DNA of 53,520 nt, taken from S015-6 sp964384945. GTDB lineage: Bacteria; Desulfobacterota; DSWW01. Positions within the stretch are counted from its first letter, which is position 1. Each line of letters begins with the position of its first letter. Positions 17,351 to 25,484 of this stretch are shown in pieces. The notes under the pieces are model-generated. The model searched no databases and was not told where the DNA came from. It saw nothing but the letters and a program-made list of their open reading frames with translations. The stretch covers positions 1-53,520 of the forward strand of contig CAYLMK010000031.1 of the NCBI GenBank assembly GCA_964384945.1, read 5' to 3'. Both the position numbers and the translations under genes were made by a program.

Positions 17351-18493
17351 ATGGGGGTATCGTTTTCGCTCCAGAAGGGTGGCCAAACAGGGCCTCGCAC
17401 CGGCCGGTTGCTGACCGCGCACGGTTGTGTGGAGACCCCCGCGTTCGTCCCTGTGGGTACGCAGGCGTCGGTGAAGGCGTGCAGCTCCGAGGACCTTCTG
17501 GAGCACAAGGTCTCCATGATTCTGGCCAACAGCTACCACCTTTATCTGCGGCCAGGCCATCGAACGATTGAAAAGCTCGGAGGGCTGCACCGCTTCATGA
17601 ATTGGCCGAAGCCCATCCTGACCGACAGCGGAGGCTACCAGGTCTATAGCTTGGGAGATCTGCGAAAGATCTCGGAAGAAGGCGTACTGTTTCAGTCCCA
17701 CCTGGACGGATCCGAGCACATGTTCACGCCGGAGAGGGTTGTTGCGATCCAGGAAGCCTTCGGGTCCGACATCGGCATGGTGCTGGACGAATGCACGCCT
17801 TACGGGGCCGACTATAGGGAAGCGAAGGAAGGAATGGAGCGAACCGTCCGCTGGGCAAGACGCAGCCGGGACGCCAACAGGGAAGGCGGATGCGCACTTT
17901 TCGGGATCGTTCAGGGAGGCGTCTATCCGGACTTGCGGAAGGCCTGTGCCGAGAGGCTCATCGAAATCGGGTTTTCCGGACTCGCCGTCGGGGGGCTTGG
18001 ATTGGGAGAGGCGAAGGAGGAGTATCTGTCCGTGCTCGAGGGGTTGGCCCAGGTGCTACCAAAGGGCGGTCCCCGCTACGTCATGGGCATCGGGACACCG
18101 GAGGATGTGGTCGAGGCCGTGGCGAGGGGGATGGATCTGTTCGACTGCGTTCTGCCGACCCGCAACGGGAGAAACGGCACGCTCTTCACCCCGTCCGGTA
18201 GGATCCGTATCAAGAATCGCTGCTATGCCGAAGACCCGCGACCCATCGACCCGGATTGCGGTTGTTACACGTGCCGCCATTATTCACGCGCCTATCTCCG
18301 ACACCTCTTCCTGGCGAAGGAATTGCTGGTTTACCGGCTGACGAGTCTGCACAATCTGTATTTTTATCAGGCGCTCATGGAAAGGATCCGGCTTGCGGTG
18401 CATTCCGATACCTTCTCCGAATTCTTGCGAACCTTCTGCCTCCGGTTTCGTTCCGCTGAAGCGGAAGGATTCGAAAAAGAAGCCGCGTCCTAG
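17351..18493 (+). CDS. tgt: Queuine tRNA-ribosyltransferase (tRNA-guanine transglycosylase)
   Basis: A 380-residue TGT. The proton-acceptor aspartate Asp92 is in ILTDSGGYQVYSL, the nucleophile Asp265 in LFDCVLPTRNGRNG, and zinc ligands are in PDCGCYTC (Cys303, 305, 308) with a downstream histidine. It exchanges guanine 34 for preQ1 in tRNAs with GUN anticodons. It lies 15 bp after queA, followed by yajC-secD-secF, the widely conserved queA-tgt-yajC-secDF order. Confidence 0.97.
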   Translation: MGVSFSLQKGGQTGPRTGRLLTAHGCVETPAFVPVGTQASVKACSSEDLLEHKVSMILANSYHLYLRPGHRTIEKLGGLHRFMNWPKPILTDSGGYQVYSLGDLRKISEEGVLFQSHLDGSEHMFTPERVVAIQEAFGSDIGMVLDECTPYGADYREAKEGMERTVRWARRSRDANREGGCALFGIVQGGVYPDLRKACAERLIEIGFSGLAVGGLGLGEAKEEYLSVLEGLAQVLPKGGPRYVMGIGTPEDVVEAVARGMDLFDCVLPTRNGRNGTLFTPSGRIRIKNRCYAEDPRPIDPDCGCYTCRHYSRAYLRHLFLAKELLVYRLTSLHNLYFYQALMERIRLAVHSDTFSEFLRTFCLRFRSAEAEGFEKEAAS

Positions 18494-18575
18494 GGAAAAC
18501 AGGAGGCTTGGGGGGCAGAGGGCTCTCGAAACGAGGGGAAGGTAAATTCACGCACGAATAAGGAGGAATCGAAGA

Positions 18576-18923
18576 ATGGATTGGGTGTATGCGATGGGTA
18601 CGGGGCCCGGAGGCGCAGGCGGGGGAGGGGCGGCTCCCGGTGGTGGGATGATGGGTGCCTTGCTGCCTCTCTTGCTGATGTTTCTCGTGTTCTATATTCT
18701 GTTGATCCGACCCCAGCAGAAGCGGGCGAAACAGCACAGAGAATTCCTGAACAATCTGAAGAAGGGTGACGAGGTGGTGACCAGCGGCGGGATTCTCGGG
18801 AAGGTGACCGGAATCACCGAGAATGTGGTGACCCTCGAAGTCGCGGACAAGGTCCGCATCAAGGTGCAGAGAGGCAACATCTCGGGCGCAAGACCGAAGA
18901 ATGCTGTGGAGAAAAGCGCTTGA
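18576..18923 (+). CDS. yajC: Preprotein translocase subunit YajC
   Basis: A 115-residue small membrane protein. A glycine/alanine-rich N-terminus precedes one membrane helix (about residues 29-48), then FYILLIRPQQKRAKQHREFL and KKGDEVVTSGGILGKVTGIT, diagnostic of YajC. It associates with SecDF and the SecYEG translocon. The start follows a perfect AAGGAGG. Encoded immediately before secD. Confidence 0.96.
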   Translation: MDWVYAMGTGPGGAGGGGAAPGGGMMGALLPLLLMFLVFYILLIRPQQKRAKQHREFLNNLKKGDEVVTSGGILGKVTGITENVVTLEVADKVRIKVQRGNISGARPKNAVEKSA

Positions 18924-19013
18924 GGCCATACAAGGCTGCGCATTGACCCAAAGGGGCTGTTTCTTGTCGGGCGTGATTCTTCAACTCTCTCTTGGAATGG
19001 GGCAGGAAGGACG

Positions 19014-20615
19014 ATGACGAAGAGCCTGAAATGGAGATTCATCTTGACGGCGGTCGTGTGCGCAGGTGCCCTGGTCTACCTGGTGCCCACGTTCAGCGGG
19101 AACCTTCCGGGATGGTGGAAGGAGTTCCTGCCGAAGGAGAAGGTGCATCTGGGCCTTGACCTGCAGGGAGGCATCCATCTGATCCTGGCGGTCGAAGAGG
19201 ACAAGGCTGTCGAGGGCACGGTCGAGCGGCTCATTCTGGACGCCAAAGAGGTCTTTCGGAAGAAGGATATCTTCTACGACGGGATCGAGAAGGAAGGCAC
19301 GAGTCAGTTCAGGATCCGCGGCGTCAGCCTGTCCGATCGGGATCGCTTCGACGAAATCCTATCCGATCAGTTCGGAAATCTGAAGCTCTACTCGCAAGAG
19401 GAGGGAAGCCGTGGGATCGATTACCTCCTTGGGATCAGCGAAGGCGAGGTCCGCGCGATCCGGCAGGGGGCGGTGGAACAGGCTCTGGAGACGATTCGAA
19501 ATCGAATCGACCAGTACGGGGTCTCCGAACCTACGATCCAGCGGGAAAGCGAGAACCGAATCCTGATCCAACTTCCCGGCGTCAAGGACCCGGAGCGGGC
19601 CATGAAACTGATCGGGCAGACGGCGGTGCTGGAGTTCAAAGTCGTGGACGAGGAGCACAGCCTCGATGCGGCCCTGAGCGGCACGGTGCCCGCCGGGAGC
19701 GAGATTCTCTACCAGCGCAGTTACGACCCGGAAACGAACCGCACCAAGAAGATCCCCCTGTTGGTCGAGAAGCGGACGTTGATGACCGGCGACGCGCTTG
19801 CTGACGCGCGCGTGGAGTTCGACCGGACTTACAACCAACCTCACGTGGCCATACGCTTCAACCCTCGCGGGACGAGGATCTTCGACCAGATCGCCGCAGA
19901 GAACGTGAACAAGCGACTGGCCATCATCCTGGACGGAAACGTCTATTCCGCTCCCGTGATTCGGCAGGCCCACTACGGCGGCCAAGCCGTCATCGAGGGC
20001 AGTTTTACCCCTGAGGAAGCCCGGGATCTGGCGATTGTCTTGCGGGCCGGTTCGTTGCCGGCCCCGGTGCAAATCGCCGAGAAAAGGGCTGTCGGGCCCT
20101 CCCTGGGCTCCGATTCGATTCGGCAGGGACTCCTGTCGATCGCTGTGGGCGGGCTTCTCGTTTTGCTCTTCATGGGGGTCTATTACCGGGCGGCCGGTAT
20201 CGTGGCCGACATCTCCCTCATTCTCAACATATTCCTGGTCATGGCCACGCTCGCGGCGCTCAAGGCAACCCTCACGCTCCCCGGCATCGCAGGGCTCGTG
20301 TTGACCGTGGGCATGGCGGTCGATGCGAACGTGATCATCTTCGAGCGGATACGGGAGGAACTGCGCGTGGGCAAAACGCCTCGCGCCGCCATTGACAGCG
20401 GTTACGGCAAGGCCCTGCTCACGATCCTGGACGCCAACATCACGACCTTGGTCGCCGCCCTCGTTCTGTTCCAGTTCGGCACCGGTCCGGTCAAGGGGTT
20501 CGCAGTGACTCTGAGCATCGGCGTCTTTTGGAGCGTCCTGCTGGCGATCTATTTCACGCGGCAGATCTTTGATTATATGGTTCTGGTCCGGCGCGTGAAA
20601 TCACTTGCGATTTGA
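19014..20615 (+). CDS. secD: Protein translocase subunit SecD
   Basis: A 533-residue SecD, normal length. One N-terminal helix precedes KVHLGLDLQGGIHLILAVE, the start of the large periplasmic domain. The P1-head region contains FNPRGTRIFDQIAAENVNK and ILDGNVYSAPVI. Five C-terminal membrane helices follow, with GMAVDANVIIFERIREELR, the conserved RND-type proton-path motif. It uses proton motive force to pull proteins through SecYEG. It overlaps the region just before secF with 23 bp between stop and the preferred secF start. Confidence 0.97.
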   Translation: MTKSLKWRFILTAVVCAGALVYLVPTFSGNLPGWWKEFLPKEKVHLGLDLQGGIHLILAVEEDKAVEGTVERLILDAKEVFRKKDIFYDGIEKEGTSQFRIRGVSLSDRDRFDEILSDQFGNLKLYSQEEGSRGIDYLLGISEGEVRAIRQGAVEQALETIRNRIDQYGVSEPTIQRESENRILIQLPGVKDPERAMKLIGQTAVLEFKVVDEEHSLDAALSGTVPAGSEILYQRSYDPETNRTKKIPLLVEKRTLMTGDALADARVEFDRTYNQPHVAIRFNPRGTRIFDQIAAENVNKRLAIILDGNVYSAPVIRQAHYGGQAVIEGSFTPEEARDLAIVLRAGSLPAPVQIAEKRAVGPSLGSDSIRQGLLSIAVGGLLVLLFMGVYYRAAGIVADISLILNIFLVMATLAALKATLTLPGIAGLVLTVGMAVDANVIIFERIREELRVGKTPRAAIDSGYGKALLTILDANITTLVAALVLFQFGTGPVKGFAVTLSIGVFWSVLLAIYFTRQIFDYMVLVRRVKSLAI

Positions 20616-20638
20616 GGAAAGAAAGCGGAGAGGATCTT

Positions 20639-21586
20639 ATGGAGTTCATCAAGCCTGGCATCAACATCGATTTTCTGAGATACCGTCGGGTGGCCCTGAG
20701 CCTCTCGGGGCTTCTTCTGGTTGCCTCTCTCCTTTCTCTGTGGGTCAAGGGGGGGCCCAAATACGGGATCGACTTCGCAGGCGGGATTGTCCTTCAGATC
20801 CAGTTTCACGAGCAGGTCGAGACATCCGTCCTGCGCGACGCCCTGCAGGGGCTGGAACTCGGCCAGGTCGTCGTTCAGGAATTCGGAAGCCGGGAGGATC
20901 GGGAATTCCTGGTTCGTCTGGAGAAGAGGGAGACCGACCTGCAGGCCTTGCAGCAGAAGGTGGAAGAGGCCTTGAAGGGCCGGTTTGGGGCACAAAGCCT
21001 CGAATTGAGGAGGACCGAACTCGTCGGTCCGAAGGTGGGCGAGGAACTTCGAAAGAAGGGCTTGAATGCTGTGCTTTTCGCCATCGTGGGGATCCTCGTT
21101 TACATCACCTGGCGTTTCGAGTTCCGGTTCGCGCTGGGGGCCATCCTTGCCCTTGTGCACGATTCGCTCATCACGATCGGCGTCTTCTCGATCTTGAACA
21201 AGGAGATCGATCTGCCGATCGTTGCGGCGATTCTGACGATCATCGGGTACTCCGTCAACGATACGATCATTGTGTTCGACAGGATCCGGGAGAACATGAG
21301 GCGGATCCGGCGGCAAAGCCTCGAGCGAGTCATCAACGACAGCATCAACGAAACGCTGAGCCGCACCCTGTTGACCTCGATGACGACCCTGATCGTGGTG
21401 GTAGCCCTCTTCCTGCTTGGCGGAGCGGTCATCCACGACTTTGCCTTTGCGCTTATCATAGGCATTGCAGTGGGTACCTACTCATCGATTTACATCGCCA
21501 GCCCGCTGGTCGTATTCTGGGATGCGATACGGGCTCGATCGTCGCGGCAGGCAAAGCCGGGCCGGAATTCCGTGACGAGCAGATAG
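20639..21586 (+). CDS. secF: Protein translocase subunit SecF
   Basis: A 315-residue SecF: N-terminal MEFIKPGINIDFLRYRRVAL, the GGPKYGIDFAGGIVLQIQF domain, KVGEELRKKGLNAVLFAIVG, and the membrane motif GYSVNDTIIVFDRIRENMRR. It acts in a complex with SecD. The ATG is chosen because AGAGGA lies correctly spaced before it; an in-frame TTG overlapping the secD stop has no such site. Confidence 0.97.
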   Translation: MEFIKPGINIDFLRYRRVALSLSGLLLVASLLSLWVKGGPKYGIDFAGGIVLQIQFHEQVETSVLRDALQGLELGQVVVQEFGSREDREFLVRLEKRETDLQALQQKVEEALKGRFGAQSLELRRTELVGPKVGEELRKKGLNAVLFAIVGILVYITWRFEFRFALGAILALVHDSLITIGVFSILNKEIDLPIVAAILTIIGYSVNDTIIVFDRIRENMRRIRRQSLERVINDSINETLSRTLLTSMTTLIVVVALFLLGGAVIHDFAFALIIGIAVGTYSSIYIASPLVVFWDAIRARSSRQAKPGRNSVTSR

Positions 21587-21601
21587 GCCCCGGTACGCGG
21601 C

Positions 21602-22117
21602 ATGATCCTCAGCATTTTCGGGCATCTGGTTTTTTTTCTTATCCTTCTGCTGGGTCTGTTTGCGCTGTTTTTCGGGCTCCCTGGAACCTGGATCATTCTG
21701 GGTGCTACAGCGGTCTACGCCTGGGCAACGGACTTCGTGCACATCGGCGGAGGCCTTCTTGCCCTGTTTTTCCTGCTTGCCTTGGCCGGGGAAGTCGTCG
21801 AATATGTCTTCGGCATCGCCGGGGCCAGGCGCTTCGGGTCGAGTAACCGAGGCATTGTATTTTCCATCCTCGGAGGCTTTGTGGGTGCTGTCGTGGGCGC
21901 CCCCCTGTTTTTCGGCTTTGGAGCCATTCTCGGGGCGCTTGCCGGCGCGTTTGCGGGGGCGGTTCTCATCGAGCTTCTCACATACGGGACGGCCGAATGG
22001 AAGAAGGCGGTGCGAAGCGGGTGGGGAAATTTTCTGGGGAGGATCGCGGGCTTGATCGCCAAGGTGGCGATCGCTATCGGTATGATCGTATGGACGGCAG
22101 GGACTCTGTTGAAATGA
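21602..22117 (+). CDS. DUF456 domain membrane protein
   Basis: A 171-residue protein with four or five membrane helices and glycine-rich turns, including FGLPGTWIILGATAVYAWAT and GGFVGAVVGAPLFFGFGAIL, the pattern of the DUF456 family. Function is unknown for the family. It sits between secF (15 bp) and recJ, and its stop shares ATGA with the recJ start, so it is part of the same transcript and translationally coupled to recJ. Confidence 0.85.
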   Translation: MILSIFGHLVFFLILLLGLFALFFGLPGTWIILGATAVYAWATDFVHIGGGLLALFFLLALAGEVVEYVFGIAGARRFGSSNRGIVFSILGGFVGAVVGAPLFFGFGAILGALAGAFAGAVLIELLTYGTAEWKKAVRSGWGNFLGRIAGLIAKVAIAIGMIVWTAGTLLK

Positions 22118-23880
22118 GCCCTGGTAGAGAGCCACAGCCTCTTTCCCGCCGTTCATGGGTGGTTCCTCCCGCCGACGATGCCGTCTGCCGGCGGCTTGCC
22201 GAGGCTCTCGGACTGACGCCGTTGGCTTCCCGTATCCTTTACGTTCGTCAAATCCGTGATGTAGACGATGCCGAGCGTTTTCTCTCGGGTTCCCTCCGGC
22301 ATGTGCGTCCCCCGAGCCTTTTCCGAGGGATGGACCGTGCGGTGGAAAGGCTCCTTCGGGCCATCGAAGGAAGGGAGAGGGTTCTGGTTTACGGAGACTA
22401 CGACGTCGATGGGTTGACGAGCATCGCGATTCTGGTCCACTTCCTGCGCTACGCCGGGCTCGATCCTCTCTACCACGTTCCGGACCGGCTGCGGGAAGGT
22501 TATGGATTTCACGCCGAGCGGATCCCTTCGTTTTCCGAAAACGGCGTTCAGCTGATCGTGACCGTGGATTGCGGCGTCACTGCGCATGAAGCGGTTCGGG
22601 TGGCCAGAGAGTGCGGCATGGACGTGATCATCACCGATCACCACGAATGCCCGGACCCCCTTCCGCCCGCTCTGGCCGTTATCAATCCGAAGATTCCCGG
22701 CGAGCCTTTTCCCTTCCGTGACCTGGCCGGTGCGGGCGTCGCCTTCTACCTGGTTGCCGCCCTGCGGGCACGGATGCGAGCAACGGGGAGGTGGGGCATG
22801 GTGGATCAACCGGATCTGCGGAAATACCTTGATCTCGTAGCCCTGGGCACCCTGGCCGACATGGTGCCTTTGCGCGAGGAGAACCGTATTTTCGTCAAAT
22901 ACGGATTGCAGGAGATGTCCTCGGAAAGTCGACCCGGCCTCTCCATCCTGAAGACCGAGGCGGGGTTGAAAGGGCCGATTCAGGATACCCGCTCGCTCCT
23001 CTACAAGGTCATTCCCAGGATCAATGCTCCCGGAAGGCTGGGGTGTGCGTTGAAGGCTTTGGAAATGCTTCTTTGCGCAGGCAATGAGGAGGCAGGCAGG
23101 ATTTCAAGGATCTTGGAGGGGCTCAACAACGAGAGAAGGGCCATCGAGGACATGGTCTACAGGGAGGCACGTGAACGGGCCGCCGAGCAGTTGAGACGCA
23201 GGGATTCGAGCGTTCTGACCTTGGCCTCGGAGGGGTGGCACAGGGGAGTTCTGGGCATCGTAGCATCTCGTCTGGCCAGGGATTTCGGAAGAACCGTGGT
23301 GCTCGTGTCCTTCGAGGGAGATCTGGGCAAGGGATCGGTCCGCAGCGTCGATGGGTTTGGCTTCTTGGAGGCGTTGTTGGCCTGCAGGCATCTGGTCCTG
23401 GAGGTAGGCGGGCACCAAATGGCCGCAGGGGTCACACTGAAGAAGGAGAACCTGGCCGCCTTCAGCGACGCCTTCGAGCGGGAGATCACGAACAGGTGGG
23501 GAATCGAGCAGCAGGGTGCGCCCAGACTTCTTCTGGATGCCTGGCTCGGCAGTGCCGCGGTCTTGACGGATCGGGCGATCTCCGAGATCGAGCGGATGGC
23601 CCCGTTCGGGATGGGAAACAGGGAACCTGTCCTCGGGGTGAGGCGCATGAAAGTTAGGGAGAAGCGCCTGGTGGCCGGTGACCACCTGAAACTCACCCTC
23701 GATTCCGACGGCAGATCCTTTGATGCGATCGGATTCCGCATGGGCAAGGCAGGGGTGCTCGAGAGCGCTTATCCTTTCTGGGATGTGGCCTTTTCCCCGC
23801 GGACGGAAACCTGGAACGGACGGGAGAGATTGAATCTGCGGGTACGGGACATGCGGCCCTCTTCAGACTGCCCCGTCTGA
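22114..23880 (+). CDS. recJ: Single-stranded-DNA-specific exonuclease RecJ
   Basis: A 588-residue RecJ. The DHH phosphoesterase motifs are VYGDYDVDGLTS (about residues 92-103), VTVDCGVTAHEA and ITDHHECPDPLPPA; DHHA1 contains VGGHQMAAGVTL. A C-terminal OB-type region follows (LGVRRMKVREKRLVAGDHLK). It degrades ssDNA 5' to 3' in recombination and repair. The start is the ATG overlapping the DUF456 stop; the open frame upstream is out of family. Confidence 0.96.
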   Translation: MSPGREPQPLSRRSWVVPPADDAVCRRLAEALGLTPLASRILYVRQIRDVDDAERFLSGSLRHVRPPSLFRGMDRAVERLLRAIEGRERVLVYGDYDVDGLTSIAILVHFLRYAGLDPLYHVPDRLREGYGFHAERIPSFSENGVQLIVTVDCGVTAHEAVRVARECGMDVIITDHHECPDPLPPALAVINPKIPGEPFPFRDLAGAGVAFYLVAALRARMRATGRWGMVDQPDLRKYLDLVALGTLADMVPLREENRIFVKYGLQEMSSESRPGLSILKTEAGLKGPIQDTRSLLYKVIPRINAPGRLGCALKALEMLLCAGNEEAGRISRILEGLNNERRAIEDMVYREARERAAEQLRRRDSSVLTLASEGWHRGVLGIVASRLARDFGRTVVLVSFEGDLGKGSVRSVDGFGFLEALLACRHLVLEVGGHQMAAGVTLKKENLAAFSDAFEREITNRWGIEQQGAPRLLLDAWLGSAAVLTDRAISEIERMAPFGMGNREPVLGVRRMKVREKRLVAGDHLKLTLDSDGRSFDAIGFRMGKAGVLESAYPFWDVAFSPRTETWNGRERLNLRVRDMRPSSDCPV

Positions 23881-23900
23881 CCCGGCCGGGCGCCGGGTCA
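23878..23900 (+). repeat. Strong hairpin overlapping the recJ stop codon
   Basis: TGACCCGGC, starting with the recJ stop codon, pairs with GCCGGGTCA (23892-23900): nine perfect GC-rich base pairs around a 5-nt loop. There is no T run after it, so it is more likely an mRNA-end stabiliser or partial attenuator than an intrinsic terminator. It separates recJ from a small gene. Confidence 0.55.
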
Positions 23901-23922
23901 GACGCTTGACGGAGGTTCTCGC

Positions 23923-24141
23923 TTGATCAAAAGGCCGGAAAAGGACCCGAAAACGGTAATCGAGCGTTGGATCGATGAGCGGATCCAAGTTGCTCTTGGA
24001 GGATTGACGCGGCCCCTTGAGAAAAGGGTGGGGAACCTGCGTGAGCGCATTCGCGGGCTGCAGATGCGCGTCCTTCGGATATCCGGCCGCTTGGGGAAAG
24101 AAAAGGAGCAGGGGCGGGGAAAAGGGAAGCAACCGGGGTAG
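23923..24141 (+). CDS. Small charged helical protein, unknown
   Basis: A 72-residue protein, about one third Lys/Arg/Glu/Asp, predicted all-helical. Residues 8-56 show a coiled-coil-like pattern with VIERWIDERIQVALGGLTRP and VGNLRERIRGLQMRVLRI; the tail is basic and disordered (KEKEQGRGKGKQ). The start would be TTG, seven bases after GGAGG. I do not recognise a family. It sits between recJ and nadA on the same strand. It may be a real small gene, since the codon use is GC-rich and a clear ribosome site is present. Confidence 0.5.
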   Translation: MIKRPEKDPKTVIERWIDERIQVALGGLTRPLEKRVGNLRERIRGLQMRVLRISGRLGKEKEQGRGKGKQPG

Positions 24142-24222
24142 GGAGGGTATCACGGAAGCAACAAAAGGGATTCTCTTTCCTGCACACACCGGCCGAGGCA
24201 CCCCCCGGAAGGAGTTTGGCTC

Positions 24223-25293
24223 GTGGATTTGTTGCCTGATTCTTATCGCCGTCTGAGCCCGGAAGAACTGCGGCGCAGAATCATCCGGAAGAAGGAGGAA
24301 CTCGGTAGACGGCTGGTCATCCTGGGACATCACTACCAAAGGCAAGAGGTGATTGATTTCGCCGATTTTCGTGGCGACTCCCTGGGGCTTTCCCGTCTCG
24401 CCGCCGAGCAAGAGGCCTGCGTATTCATCGTGTTCTGCGGCGTACGGTTCATGGCCGAGAGTGCGGAAATCCTCCGAAGGGACCATCAGAGGGTTCAGCA
24501 TCCTGACCCGAAATCCGGGTGCCCGTTGGCCGACATGGCCGACATGGCCTCCGTCGAGGCGGCATGGGATCGGGTTTCGGATGCCGCTCCGGGGCGCAAG
24601 GTGATTCCCTTGACGTACATGAATTCTGGTTCGGATCTCAAGGCCTTCTGCGGTGCCAGGGGCGGCGCGGTCTGCACATCCTCCAACGCAGGCGCGGCCT
24701 TCGAATGGGCCCGGAGCCTTGGAGCGAAGATCTTCTTCTTTCCGGATGAAAACCTGGGGAGAAACACGGCCAGGCGGATCGGATTCTCCCGGGATGAGAT
24801 TCTGCTGTGGGATCCCGAGGCCTCTGCGTCGGACCCGGCGGTCGGCCGGAAGATATGGGATGCCTCGATTATCCTCTGGAAGGGTTTCTGTCACGTGCAT
24901 ACGGAGTTCAAACTTGCGCATATCGAGCGGATCCGACAGGAGGATCCCGGGTCGCTGATCGTGGTTCATCCCGAATGTTCCGAGGAGGTCGTACTGGCGG
25001 CCGATGCAGTGGGATCCACGGAGTACATCTGCCGGTACGTCGAGAATGCCCCGCCCGGGAGTTCCATCTATGTAGGCACCGAAATCAATCTCGTAAACAG
25101 ACTGGCTTCGGAGCATCCGGACAAGAAAATACATGAGGTCTTCCGATCCCTGTGTCCAAATATGTTTCGGATCGATGCGGCCAAACTGCTGTGGATCCTG
25201 GATGAAATCGGAGAAGCCAACCTTGTTTATGTTGATTCCGACACGAAGAGGCTCGCACGAGTCGCTTTGGACAGAATGTTGCGCTTCACGTGA
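24223..25293 (+). CDS. nadA: Quinolinate synthase
   Basis: A 356-residue NadA. Conserved features are ILGHHYQRQEVIDFADFRGD, CGVRFMAESAEIL, GCPLADMADM, VIPLTYMNSGSDLKAFCG, ILWKGFCHVHTEF, IVVHPECSEEVVLAAD and a final CPNMFR. The three cysteines in CGVRF, HPEC and CPNM match the [4Fe-4S] ligands. It condenses iminoaspartate with dihydroxyacetone phosphate to quinolinate in NAD synthesis. The start is GTG after GGAAGGAG. nadB and nadC are not in the window. Confidence 0.96.
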   Translation: MDLLPDSYRRLSPEELRRRIIRKKEELGRRLVILGHHYQRQEVIDFADFRGDSLGLSRLAAEQEACVFIVFCGVRFMAESAEILRRDHQRVQHPDPKSGCPLADMADMASVEAAWDRVSDAAPGRKVIPLTYMNSGSDLKAFCGARGGAVCTSSNAGAAFEWARSLGAKIFFFPDENLGRNTARRIGFSRDEILLWDPEASASDPAVGRKIWDASIILWKGFCHVHTEFKLAHIERIRQEDPGSLIVVHPECSEEVVLAADAVGSTEYICRYVENAPPGSSIYVGTEINLVNRLASEHPDKKIHEVFRSLCPNMFRIDAAKLLWILDEIGEANLVYVDSDTKRLARVALDRMLRFT

Positions 25294-25484
25294 CGGTGCC
25301 ATTCCGTGCCTTCCCTTTGTGCCCGGCGACGCCTGGATGAGGATTTTTTGAGCATCCATCCCGCGCCCTGGCGGCCTCTGAGTGCAGATTTTGCGCTTTT
25401 CTTGATGTCTGATATCCTGAAAAGGGCAAAACATGCACCTGTTTCCGGAGAATCCTTGCTCTTGAAGACCAGGAAGGCCTTGCC

